Source: Diplonema papillatum (lineage: Eukaryota; Euglenozoa; Diplonemea; Diplonemida; Diplonemidae). Taken from it: a stretch of DNA of 64,000 bases. The notes below the pieces were generated by a model. The model searched no databases and was not told the origin of the DNA. It worked only from the letters and a program-made list of their open reading frames with translations. Positions 1 to 9,203 of the stretch are shown here, piece by piece; position 1 is the first letter of the stretch, and every line of letters starts with the position of its first letter. The position numbers and the translations under genes are program-made. The stretch lies in assembly GCA_030068145.1 (NCBI GenBank), contig JAPJBO010000074.1, positions 1-64,000 on the forward strand. The letters are read 5' to 3'.

Positions 1-113
1 AGCATCTATTTGGTATCGGAAAGTAGGTGCGAGATCAGGCAAACCTTGTGCGCTAGCTTCGTTTAACCGTGAATCTAATAATCAGGGCTTACCCCACATT
101 CTCGCTTTCATTT
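1..113 (+). repeat. Split direct repeat A1 of element 1
   Basis: Same sequence as 2562-2674 (A2), starting AGCATCTATTTGGTATC. It may extend left of the window. Confidence 0.85.
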
Positions 114-266
114 TATTTCCATTCTCCTCCTAATCATACACTACCCTCCGGGAAAAATGCCGGTACACACGGGTAGCACGCGCCGCCGGGCCGCACGGAC
201 CAGCCGTCGGCTGATGGATCCTGACTGGGCGGCGGCTGAGGAAGCTGCCGACAAGGCCACCCGGGA

Positions 267-2264
267 GTGGCGGGTATGGAACCCTTGCGAGCCCGGGGAG
301 TCGGCGGCCCCCCGTTCGCCGGCGGGAAAGGGGGAGAAAGCCGGTCGGAGCTGAAGACCGGCATGGAACGGTCGTCTGGGGACTGGTCCCCCCTGGCCGA
401 CTGCAGACTTGAAGGACCTGGCGGGAGTACGACGGAGGCTCTACTCCCGCCTCCGGCTGGCAACGCCGCACAACGCGAAGACCCGGGAAGCGCTTCCACG
501 AATGCACCCGGGCACTCGGAATTAGCTCATCCTACCCTTTGCGACAGCCGTTTCCCGACACGACAGAAACAACCCTTGCCCGACGCCGGCTTCTCGCCTC
601 GGCAGGTCAGGGGGTTGAAGTCGCGAAGGTCCAGGTTGCTCAGGGGGAGGAGGCTTTTCCTCCGGCTCCACCCCCATTTCTACGACCCTCCTACCGCAGT
701 TCCTCTCGGGTACCTCCCACCAGAAACGAGAGGTCTCATTCCGGGCATCGGTGCCCCGAGATCTGCGAGGCCGCTAGACGTCACGGCAGTGCCGCCGATC
801 GATCTCCGCAAGCTCCGGAGCCTCGCCGGCCCCGGGGCCCGCTTGCACGGCTTGCTTGACCTCCTAACGGACGGGCACTCCTTCCGACGGAAGTTGTTGG
901 GCACTCCTCTCGTGCCGGGTCGGAAGAGCGACGCGTTTGCCCGCCATGCGCAGACGCTGGAAAGCGTTGGGTTTGTGGAGCGCGTCCCCCGTTCGGAGCC
1001 GCTGAAGTGCGTCCTTCCGGCTTTTGCTGTTGAAAAGGGCGAACAGCACTCGCGGGCCATCGTTGACGGCCGCCCGCTGAACGAGCTGATGGAGCCCCCG
1101 CCGAAGTTCAGCCTCTTGCGTGTCGACGAGGTCATCGCCAAGATGATGTCGAAGTCGTACGCAGTCGTCGTTGACCTGAAGTCCTACTTCTTCCAGTTCC
1201 CAGTAGGACGGTCGACGTCAGCTTTCTTCGGGCTCCGCACAAGGAAGCTCGACGGGGGCGTGGCTCTGTATAGGTGGCGCCGGCTGACGATGGGCTGGTC
1301 TTTCTCGCCCGTGATTGCGCAGGACTCGGCGCTTGTCATCACGGAGCCTGCCGGGGACGATAAGATAGTCTGGTACGACGACTGGGCCCTCGTTGAAGAC
1401 TGTCCGGATGCGCTTCGCGCCGTGCGCGACCGAGTTTTGCGGCGTGCCCGCAAGGTGCGCATGACAGTCAACGACGAGAAGTCCGTCCTCGAGCCCAGCT
1501 CGAAACCAGTCGTCCTCGGGGTAGAATTCGACCTCGCGGCGAAGACGTACAGGCTGAAACAGGAGTGGGCGAGAAAAGCGCACCTGCTGTTTTGCTCAGC
1601 TGAGTCGGCACAGATGACCGTGCGCGGGATCTGGAAGGTCGTCGGGACCGCCATCTGGGCGTGGACGGTGTGGGGCACGCCGCTTTGCAGAGTGAGCCCG
1701 GTGCTTGCGTGGATGGGGACACTGGCGCATCAGGTCCTAACAGGCACCCTGGGCTGGGAGTCGCTGGTTCGAGTGAGCGACGACGTCCTTCCTTTCCTTG
1801 CTGGGGTGAGGCGGCGTCTGTCGGGGAACCGGTGGGTCACGTTCGACATGCAGCAGCGGGATACCCTCGTCGAGGCATGGTCCGACGCCAGCATGCAGGG
1901 ATGGGCCTGGCTAGTGGATTCCATGGCAATGTGGGGACCGTGGAGAGATATCCCGCAGCATATCTTCTTTGCCGAATTAACGGCGGCAAAGTTTGCTATT
2001 GCGTACGCGGCTTCGCGCTCTCCGCTATCGACAATAAGAATCTTTGTCGACAACTTGCCCGCCGTGAACTGTCTGAGGAATTGGAAGTCGAAGACCCAAC
2101 TCGGGAACTTCATCCTCTGCCAGGTCCGCGACGTGTTGGAAGAACACCAATGTGTTCTCGAGACTGTGTGGGTTCCGACCGCTGAGCAATTAGCGGACGT
2201 ATGGACACGAGACCCATACAGGCAAGGCATTCCGCCTCCTCGCGTCCCTTTCTGCATTGCGTGA
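267..2264 (+). CDS. Reverse transcriptase-RNase H polyprotein of element 1
   Basis: Open frame of 665 residues. The first ~230 residues are basic, proline-rich and unrecognised. The RT palm follows at about residues 265-440: a SRAIVDGRPLN finger/palm motif, VVVDLKSYFFQFPV (motif A), MGWSFSPVIAQ (motif B) and WYDDW (motif C, YxDD class). An RNase H fold follows at about 545-645, with acidic positions in WSDAS, FFAELTA, FVDN and LADVWTR. This RT-RH type without an integrase fits DIRS/Ngaro-like YR retroelements. The start codon is uncertain; the conserved part begins well inside the frame. I regard it as the fossil coding region of the surrounding element. Confidence 0.8.
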   Translation: MAGMEPLRARGVGGPPFAGGKGGESRSELKTGMERSSGDWSPLADCRLEGPGGSTTEALLPPPAGNAAQREDPGSASTNAPGHSELAHPTLCDSRFPTRQKQPLPDAGFSPRQVRGLKSRRSRLLRGRRLFLRLHPHFYDPPTAVPLGYLPPETRGLIPGIGAPRSARPLDVTAVPPIDLRKLRSLAGPGARLHGLLDLLTDGHSFRRKLLGTPLVPGRKSDAFARHAQTLESVGFVERVPRSEPLKCVLPAFAVEKGEQHSRAIVDGRPLNELMEPPPKFSLLRVDEVIAKMMSKSYAVVVDLKSYFFQFPVGRSTSAFFGLRTRKLDGGVALYRWRRLTMGWSFSPVIAQDSALVITEPAGDDKIVWYDDWALVEDCPDALRAVRDRVLRRARKVRMTVNDEKSVLEPSSKPVVLGVEFDLAAKTYRLKQEWARKAHLLFCSAESAQMTVRGIWKVVGTAIWAWTVWGTPLCRVSPVLAWMGTLAHQVLTGTLGWESLVRVSDDVLPFLAGVRRRLSGNRWVTFDMQQRDTLVEAWSDASMQGWAWLVDSMAMWGPWRDIPQHIFFAELTAAKFAIAYAASRSPLSTIRIFVDNLPAVNCLRNWKSKTQLGNFILCQVRDVLEEHQCVLETVWVPTAEQLADVWTRDPYRQGIPPPRVPFCIA

Positions 2265-2474
2265 TGTCGGCCTATTTCTATTTTCTCACGTCTGAGGACG
2301 TTGCTAGAGGATTACGGGAAGTGCGTCCAGCCACCCTGTCGTCCATCTCAGTGTTAGCGCTCCGCGCAGCACCATTGTTTTGTGAGCACGCCCGAGGGCG
2401 CTGTTTATCTGTTTTGAGCTACCCGGAGGCAGCCGGATGTCAGCTCCTTTAGTTTCACGTCCAGGGATTCTATT

Positions 2475-2552
2475 CCACATTCTCGCTTTCATTTCACCAA
2501 CCCTGTGACAATTATCATCTTCACCGTTTCTGCCAACGCGACCTTTTCCGAG
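2475..2552 (+). repeat. Split direct repeat B1 of element 1
   Basis: Repeated at 2655-2732 (B2), ending CCTTTTCCGAG. A 9-bp spacer separates B1 from A2. Confidence 0.85.
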
Positions 2553-2561
2553 TTTGAATAG

Positions 2562-2730
2562 AGCATCTATTTGGTATCGGAAAGTAGGTGCGAGATCAGG
2601 CAAACCTTGTGCGCTAGCTTCGTTTAACCGTGAATCTAATAATCAGGGCTTACCCCACATTCTCGCTTTCATTTCACCAACCCTGTGACAATTATCATCT
2701 TCACCGTTTCTGCCAACGCGACCTTTTCCG

Positions 2731-2732
<2 letters not shown>
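2562..2732 (+). repeat. Terminal A2-B2 unit of element 1
   Basis: A2 (2562-2674) and B2 (2655-2732) overlap by 20 bp, giving a 171-bp terminal unit. Its last bases merge into (GA)n. Confidence 0.8.
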
Positions 2733-2854
<122 letters not shown>

Positions 2855-2958
2855 ACATAAAACAAGTCAAAGGGTGTGGGCCTCCACCGTCAGGTGGGCC
2901 CCCACCGTCAGGTGGGCAGGCTAGTTTCGGGGTGGCTCCCTGGGAGGGACAGGGGCGG

Positions 2959-3074
2959 GGTTGTCACGCCTTAGCAGTCCCAGGGCCTCTCCCCTCCCAC
3001 CTATATGTGTTCTCGCTGTCATCGCTACCGCGCTGACATTTCCGAGAACACATAAAACAAGTCAAAGGGTGTGG
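2959..3074 (-). repeat. B1/A2 junction of element 2
   Basis: A2 (2959-3047) repeats 5052-5140, and B1 (3046-3074) repeats 2851-2879. The junction carries the TTTCCGAG core found at the ends of the related elements. Confidence 0.8.
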
Positions 3075-3078
3075 CACG

Positions 3079-4452
3079 TCACCGCGAAGCGGAAAGCGGC
3101 GCCGGGAACCGAGGCAACGAGGCTCCCCGCGTGTACGGGTCCGCCTGCTGTTCGCCGGACGGCACCCAGCCAGGACACAGGACGATCCTTCTGCGCTCGG
3201 CAACACGAAGAGACCGGGACAAAACGCGATTCGCGGCGTACGAGGAAGAACTCCCCTTCGCCACGGCGCCGACAACCGCCGCGTTGTCGATGCGGCACCG
3301 CTGCGCCCCCGGCGCCCAGCACAGCCGAACCACACCTTCCGCGAACGCCAACATCTCCTTCAAGTTGATGTGGGCGTCCGCGTCCGGTCCCGCGAACACG
3401 CCCTGCCGCCCATCCACGAACCGGCCTTCCGCCTCCAGCAGCGCCGCCCACGCCCGCGAGCTGGCGTCCGTCCACAGGACGCTCCCTGTGTCCTCAGGAA
3501 CGCCGCCCACGACCCACGGGTTCTCCCGGACGATCTTCCGGAGCGCGCCCAGCTCCCGTCTTGCCGACGGAGGAACGTCGACGACCTCGTCCCACACCGG
3601 CGCTGCGGCGTCCACCATGCGCCCGCCGAGCCTTCCCGCGAACGACAGCAACGCCGCGAAGTGGCAGCGGGGCACTGCCAGGATGTCCGTCGCCCAGACG
3701 GCGCCCCCGAAAACTTCGGCGAACTGTCGGGCCGTCGCTCTGCCGGAAAGCACCGCCGTCATCCCGCTGCCGCCGACCCACCGCTCCGCCCACGCCGGGT
3801 CGAGCCTGTGCCGCTGCGTCTCGGCAGCCAGGTCGAACTCCACACCCACACACACGAACCGCGAGCGAACCTGCCACAACGCGTCGTCGCCTTCCGCCCG
3901 CACTTCGACCCGCGCCGCCTGCGCCCGCTTCCGAAAAACGGCCACGTTCCGCTCTGCCTCGTCCAGCGTCCCACCCAAGACAAGGAAGTTGTCCACCCAG
4001 GCGAGGCCCAGGTCCCGGACCAGCACGTTCGACGCGCGCTGCGCAATGCACGGCGCCCAAGACCACCCCATGCACAGCACGTTCAACAGCATGTCGCACC
4101 CCTTCATACCAATCCCGAAATATCGCGAAATGCTCGCGTCTACTGGGAACTGGTAGAAGTACGACACGCCGTCGCACTGCATGGCGAACCGGTGCCTCTC
4201 GACCTCGGCGATGAAGTCGCGCAGCCGGGGCAGGTCCATGCTGGGCGGCCGGCGCATCGCGTCGTTCAGCGGCCGGGCATCCAGAACGAGACGTGCCGTT
4301 CGTCCGTCCTTCTTCGGCGTGGTAAACGCCTTCATCGCGAATGCCGGCCGCGAACGTGCGTCGCTCGCCACCCCGCACGACCGCAGAGTCGCCCGGTGTC
4401 GCTCCATCCCGCGCGACGGCACCCGGCACCCGCCTGCGGCGTCCCCAGACAC
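3079..4452 (-). CDS. Reverse transcriptase-RNase H of element 2
   Basis: Frame of 457 residues with an RT palm at about 40-210 (LVLDARPLND, CDGVSYFYQFPVDASISRYFG, LCMGWSWAPCIAQ, then the motif C region) and an RNase H region at about 300-445 (LWTDASSRAWAAL, INLKEMLAF, RIDNAAVVGAV, QQADPYTRG). It resembles the protein of element 1 in domain order and in motifs such as VGVEFDLAAET versus LGVEFDLAAKT. The region is GC-rich, unlike the neighbouring GA tracts. I treat it as a fossil coding region of a DIRS/Ngaro-like element. Confidence 0.75.
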   Translation of the reverse strand: MSGDAAGGCRVPSRGMERHRATLRSCGVASDARSRPAFAMKAFTTPKKDGRTARLVLDARPLNDAMRRPPSMDLPRLRDFIAEVERHRFAMQCDGVSYFYQFPVDASISRYFGIGMKGCDMLLNVLCMGWSWAPCIAQRASNVLVRDLGLAWVDNFLVLGGTLDEAERNVAVFRKRAQAARVEVRAEGDDALWQVRSRFVCVGVEFDLAAETQRHRLDPAWAERWVGGSGMTAVLSGRATARQFAEVFGGAVWATDILAVPRCHFAALLSFAGRLGGRMVDAAAPVWDEVVDVPPSARRELGALRKIVRENPWVVGGVPEDTGSVLWTDASSRAWAALLEAEGRFVDGRQGVFAGPDADAHINLKEMLAFAEGVVRLCWAPGAQRCRIDNAAVVGAVAKGSSSSYAANRVLSRSLRVAERRRIVLCPGWVPSGEQQADPYTRGASLPRFPAPLSASR

Positions 4453-5051
4453 GAATCCGCAAACGCTACGGATCCATCAACATCGGCAGCACCTCGCGGA
4501 ATCGACCGACACCGTCCATCGCCGCCAACGCCGCACGTCGATGCGGTTCGACGTTACCCTCGCCAGAGGGAGCCCCGCGTCCGCCCGCCTACCCGGAGCC
4601 ACTCGACACCCTGGAAGTGAGGGCGTCGACGAGTAGGTCGAGCTGGACACGTTGTCCGGGGCTTCGTCGTACACCGCCAGCCCGCCCGCGATGCCCTGCA
4701 GCCGCCTCTGCAGCCCTGCAAGGCGCGACGCATCCCGACCCACTCCGACTCCACGGCCACCGCGACCGGCCGGCTGCGGGCCCCCAACGGCAAGCACCCA
4801 CGTCGGCGAGAGCGAACGGCGGCCGCACCCGTCCCCGCGGCGCTTTCCCCCGTCCACTCTCGGTCGCTTCCTCACCCAGCGACCGAAGGCCTGCCGCTCG
4901 TCGCCCGGCTCGTCCGCCCGACTGCGGCCGTCCACCCGCACCACGCGCTCCACCGGACGGGTTGTGGGCCCTCCCGTCCATCTCCACCACGCGCGCGTCC
5001 ATGTCACCGCCATTCCAACCCTACCATTCGGAGTCCCGAGAGCAGTAAGGC

Positions 5052-5132
5052 GGTTGTCACGCCTTAGCAGTCCCAGGGCCTCTCCCCTCCCACCTATATG
5101 TGTTCTCGCTGTCATCGCTACCGCGCTGACAT

Positions 5133-5140
<8 letters not shown>
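5052..5140 (-). repeat. Split direct repeat A1 of element 2
   Basis: 89 bp matching 2959-3047. It ends GACATTTCCGAGA and continues into (GA)n. Confidence 0.85.

Positions 5141-5214
<74 letters not shown>
5137..5214. repeat. (GA)n microsatellite at the A1 end of element 2
   Basis: About 78 bp of uninterrupted GA, ending in a short G run. Confidence 0.97.
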
Positions 5215-5220
<6 letters not shown>

Positions 5221-5540
5221 TCTCGTTCGGACCTTTACTCTCTTCATCGGTAAGAAACGTGAAGCCATCGGGGCGATTAACGCAAAATCGATCGAGGGGA
5301 GCGAGTTCGGGACTGCGATCGAGGGGAGCGAGTTCGGGACTGCGGGAGGAGGGAGGAATTTGCCTGCGTTATTTGCTAATTCCGAATCCTTAAGTTTCCG
5401 AATCGTCCCCTTCCAACCTTGCCCTGGAGCAAGTGGACTCAAATACTCAGGGCTTGTCGCCCAACAACATATATCCTTGTTCCATAGGTCCTCAGCTCGA
5501 CCCCCCAAGACGCACCGAAGGTGCTCAAACAAGTTTGCTT
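5215..5540. other. Unassigned stretch between two GA tracts
   Basis: No gene recognised. It holds a 19-bp tandem duplication (GATCGAGGGGAGCGAGTTC at about 5290 and 5319). Confidence 0.5.
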
Positions 5541-5571
5541 AGAGAGAGAGAGAGAAAGAAAAGGGAGGAGA

Positions 5572-5624
<53 letters not shown>

Positions 5625-5642
5625 AGAGAGAGAGAGGAGAGA

Positions 5643-5735
<93 letters not shown>
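5541..5735. repeat. Long interrupted (GA)n microsatellite
   Basis: About 195 bp of GA with a few AAA, GGG and GT interruptions in its left half. No element end is visible at either border. Confidence 0.95.
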
Positions 5736-5739
<4 letters not shown>

Positions 5740-7251
5740 GAGGACGACAGCGAGGGTTTGGAGGAGGACGCGGCGTGCTTCGGGGCCCGTGAGGAAGCAC
5801 CGGCCAACTTGCAAGATAATACCTGCCTTGGAAGAGGCACCTTATTACTCGCGGGGGTAGGCACCCCTGCGGAGGCCCTCTTCCGTGTGCCTCCACGCGG
5901 AAGGAACACCAGGCAACTTTTCAAAGGCCGCGGAGGTCAGCGGACCGGAGCTACCGGAGAGGGTGTGTGGGCGTTGTGTGGAAACCTGATACGTGTGTGT
6001 GTGTGCGATGACAGTTGGGGGTCGGATGGATGCTTGGTGCCGTGTGCCGTGGGCACCGCCCGCTGCACACGGGGATTCGTTTGCGACAATAAAACCTAGG
6101 AGGGAAAAAGACTGCTTGTTTATCCCACTCAAGAACAAACTGACGTGACCTGGAAATGACCAGAATGACCTCACCCGCTCTGTTCATGTTGGTTCGGGGT
6201 CACGAAAAACACCTGGTGGGAGTCGACACCAGAGGGCCGTTCTAGGGATTGTGCGGAAAGTGTACTCCAGGACTTGGGTCCAGATCAGGTGGATTTTGGC
6301 TCGTGGCACTAGGCATTTTCCAGTCAAAATCTTGATTAGTAAAACCACTAGTCAAAGTCAAAATACCTGCCTAGTGCACCGTGTACAGTCACAACCGCCA
6401 GGTAACTACAGTCATGTACCCAAAGGTGTCCAACAAACGCACCATGGTAGGTTGCTCATATTTTCTTGGGGCCCCAGAGTACGCTGCAACACCCTGGTTG
6501 AAGCGTTGCACGACACCTTGAAGGCAGGGGGATCTGGAGCTCTTCTTTGTTCCGACGAAGAGCTTGTCTGCGGATGCGTCGCGTTCAATCCAACGAAAGT
6601 ATTGGAAAGAACTCTGCACGACACTACCGCAAAAGACTCACAGAAGAAACAACTACTACAAGAGGCCGGCACGTACAAGCAGCAAACATCGCGCCTATTC
6701 TTTTTTTGGCAAGCCAAAGTGAGAAAAGAGTGAAGAATTACGTACGGTCGTTGAGTGGAAAAGAGAACGAGTCTACAAGAACGGAGGTAGCACGAGCTAA
6801 GCGGACCCATAGAGACCACCAAAACGCGCTGCCTACGTCTTTTTACCCTGCACAATACATTGAAGGGCAACCCGCAAGATTGTTAGTACTAAGAAATGCA
6901 AGTACCGTGCGTCATGTAGGGGTTTTCCTGGTCCCTCCGGGGTTTTCCTCAGCGGAAGCACTGAGTCGACCGGCCTTCCAGAGATATATATCAGTGAAGT
7001 GGAGGCCGCCTCTAGGACGGCCCTGGTGGGTGGGAGGTGGGACCCGTGGTACGTGCCAGAGGGATCCCGAAACACGAGACGAAAGGCGAGAGGGCACCAG
7101 AAAGCAAAGTGCGACAAGCGTAACCGCCGGGCTAAGACGGTTGTGTAGCGTTTTGACGGCCTCGCGGTGCAATATGGCTACGGAGCCCAGAATGACGCGA
7201 TGCGCCACGTGAGTGAAACAAAACTTCAGCAGAAAGCAGCTCCGATGCTTT
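5736..7251. other. Unassigned 1.5-kb stretch
   Basis: No convincing gene or element. A 21-bp stretch (7010-7030, CTAGGACGGCCCTGGTGGGT plus one base) recurs near 17581, so part of it may belong to a dispersed repeat. Confidence 0.4.
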
Positions 7252-8740
7252 GGGACCATCTCTCCGGGGAGTATCCGGTCGCCCCACTACTGTCCCGTAC
7301 TACTACGGCGGGCGTAAGTCGTTACGTCGTGGGCGCGGTGCGAGCCGCGGCCCTGTCATAGATGATGATTGCACCGATGGTGGCGCAGCCGGGGGCGTTC
7401 TGACCGACGGGCGAGACCGCCTGGCAGGCGTGTGTTGACACGTTGTGTCTGTGGGCCCGGTCCCACCCTCCCGTCATTTTTCGTGTTCTCGTTGGCATCG
7501 CTTCGCGCTGACTTTCCGAGAGAGACGAGTTAGAGTGCAGTGGCCATTTCTCCGGGGAGTATGCGTTCGCCCTACCACTGCAGCGGGTGTAAGTCGTTGC
7601 ATCGTAGCGCGGTACGAGCCGCCGTCCTGTCTTAGAGGATAAATACGTCAATGATGGCGCAGCTGGGCGAGACGGCCTGGCGGGCATGCGTGGACGTGTT
7701 GTGTCGCGGGCTCCCCTCTTGGCGGCGGCTAGCATCTTGACGGAGAATCTCAGCACCCACTGAACGAAAGATACGTCGAGCGGACACTCGTTCCAGATGG
7801 TACGGGCGCAAATTGTTTCCAGTTGGGCCAACATCCATTCGGTCTTCCGTCCAGCGCGCCGAAACAGCGAAGGGAGCAGACCCCATATCGAGGCGGCCGC
7901 CAGGGTGGCTGCTGTGCCGCGAGCCCTGATGGCTGAGTGCACACCTAAGCAGGGCTGCATCCTCGTGTTGTAGCCGTATTGTGCAAAAATAAGGCGTCGA
8001 GGGGGCCTGGTCAACCACCCCATCCATAAAGGGCGCAAACCTTTCACGATCGTGATTAGACAGTCGGGATTGCTGGGCTCTGCACGTGCTGTCGCCGGCT
8101 GCTTTGGCAGTTCGAAACTTACTACTACTACTACGTTTTGCGAAGAAGTGGCTATGGGCACCACTGCCAACCATGGCCTTGTAAAATGCACGATATGATC
8201 ATTGATTGACATGGCACGTAGTGATCAGAGCACCGACACAATCCAGCCGTGCGTTTCATCGTGTAACAGAGTCCCCGTCAAAGCTTTCAATTTCAATGTG
8301 ATCCATGATTCCATCCCCGCAGCACATGGGATACTGTTCTTTTGCAAACACCCTCGACAAAAAATATTCCATCTGCCTCCCGTACCACCCAAAATGAGGA
8401 GAACGCGACCTGAAGCGAAGCCCAGCCTGGTCAGGAAACTGACACATCCGGCGCACAATAGTGTCCAAGTACCACGAAACCCGGAACAGTGCAGGGCCAT
8501 TGCTCCACGTCGATTGTCGAAAGCAAGTCAACGGACCACCGACGGTGGCATTCCGTCTCGCTCTCTCTTCCAGCGTGCTGAAAAGCGCGTCGTCAGAAGC
8601 GGCACCCAAGAATACATACGGCGTCGATCTGGCGATGTTTTTTACACTTTAAGCTCTCGAAAGTGCAAAACTTCCAGAGTGAGTGACCTTCGTCGACTGG
8701 GATATTGTGCAATGATGGTCATAGCATTAGTGGAAATATA
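7252..8740 (-). mobile_element. Element 3, copy 1 (relic, interrupted by a hAT insertion)
   Basis: Closely matches 18115-19995 (offset about 10.86 kb at its left end). It holds two imperfect copies of a ~200-bp block (7252-7445 and 7540-7720) separated by a core reading GCTGACTTTCCGAGAGAG. That core resembles the A ends of element 2, so the arrangement looks like B2-A2-B1 of a minus-strand YR-type element. Relative to copy 2 it lacks about 370 bp (19430-19800) and 12 bp near 18785. It is cut off at 8747 by a hAT element; sequence shared with copy 2 resumes at 12778. No RT or recombinase motif is recognised, so the YR-type label rests on the terminal repeats only. Confidence 0.5.
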
Positions 8741-8746
8741 TAGCAT

Positions 8747-8758
8747 GGGGGGGGGGGG
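8747..8758. repeat. G12 run at the left edge of the hAT element
   Basis: Twelve G residues directly before the hAT TIR. The right end is followed by about 30 G. A GGGGGGGG target duplication is compatible but cannot be proven in a homopolymer. Confidence 0.9.
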
Positions 8759-9203
8759 CAAGGGTACCTGTAACTCGGGGCCCGGGCCCTGGAAATTTTC
8801 CAGTTTTTTTGGCCCTGAACGATTACCAAAGGAAAAACTCTCTGGTACAAGATGCAATTCGTTTACTATTCCATTCCAGGGCCCCAGACTGTCCTTGAGC
8901 TCAACGGATTCCAAAGCGTTCAAAAACGTCCTTGGATTATTTTTTTAACAACCCAAGCACGGCGCGACGCGCCAAGAGGTAGTCGGTAGCGGATTGTGCA
9001 CTTCATTACCACAGATTGTTACTGCATATAAAGTTCAAACTACTACTACTACTACTGAAGAACAGCTGTCTGAGGAAACGAACAATCAAAAACGAATCAA
9101 ATCTGGCTCTTTCGGCCGGTTCCATTACGGATTGGACACCGTCAGTTAAAGACGTCCCAAACCCGCAGGAGTATACAAACATTTTAAGTAAATCCCAATA
9201 ACA

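Noticed and set aside
3370-5048. Plus-strand Pro/Arg-rich frames opposite element 2
   Set aside because: GC-driven shadows of the minus-strand RT/RNase H gene.
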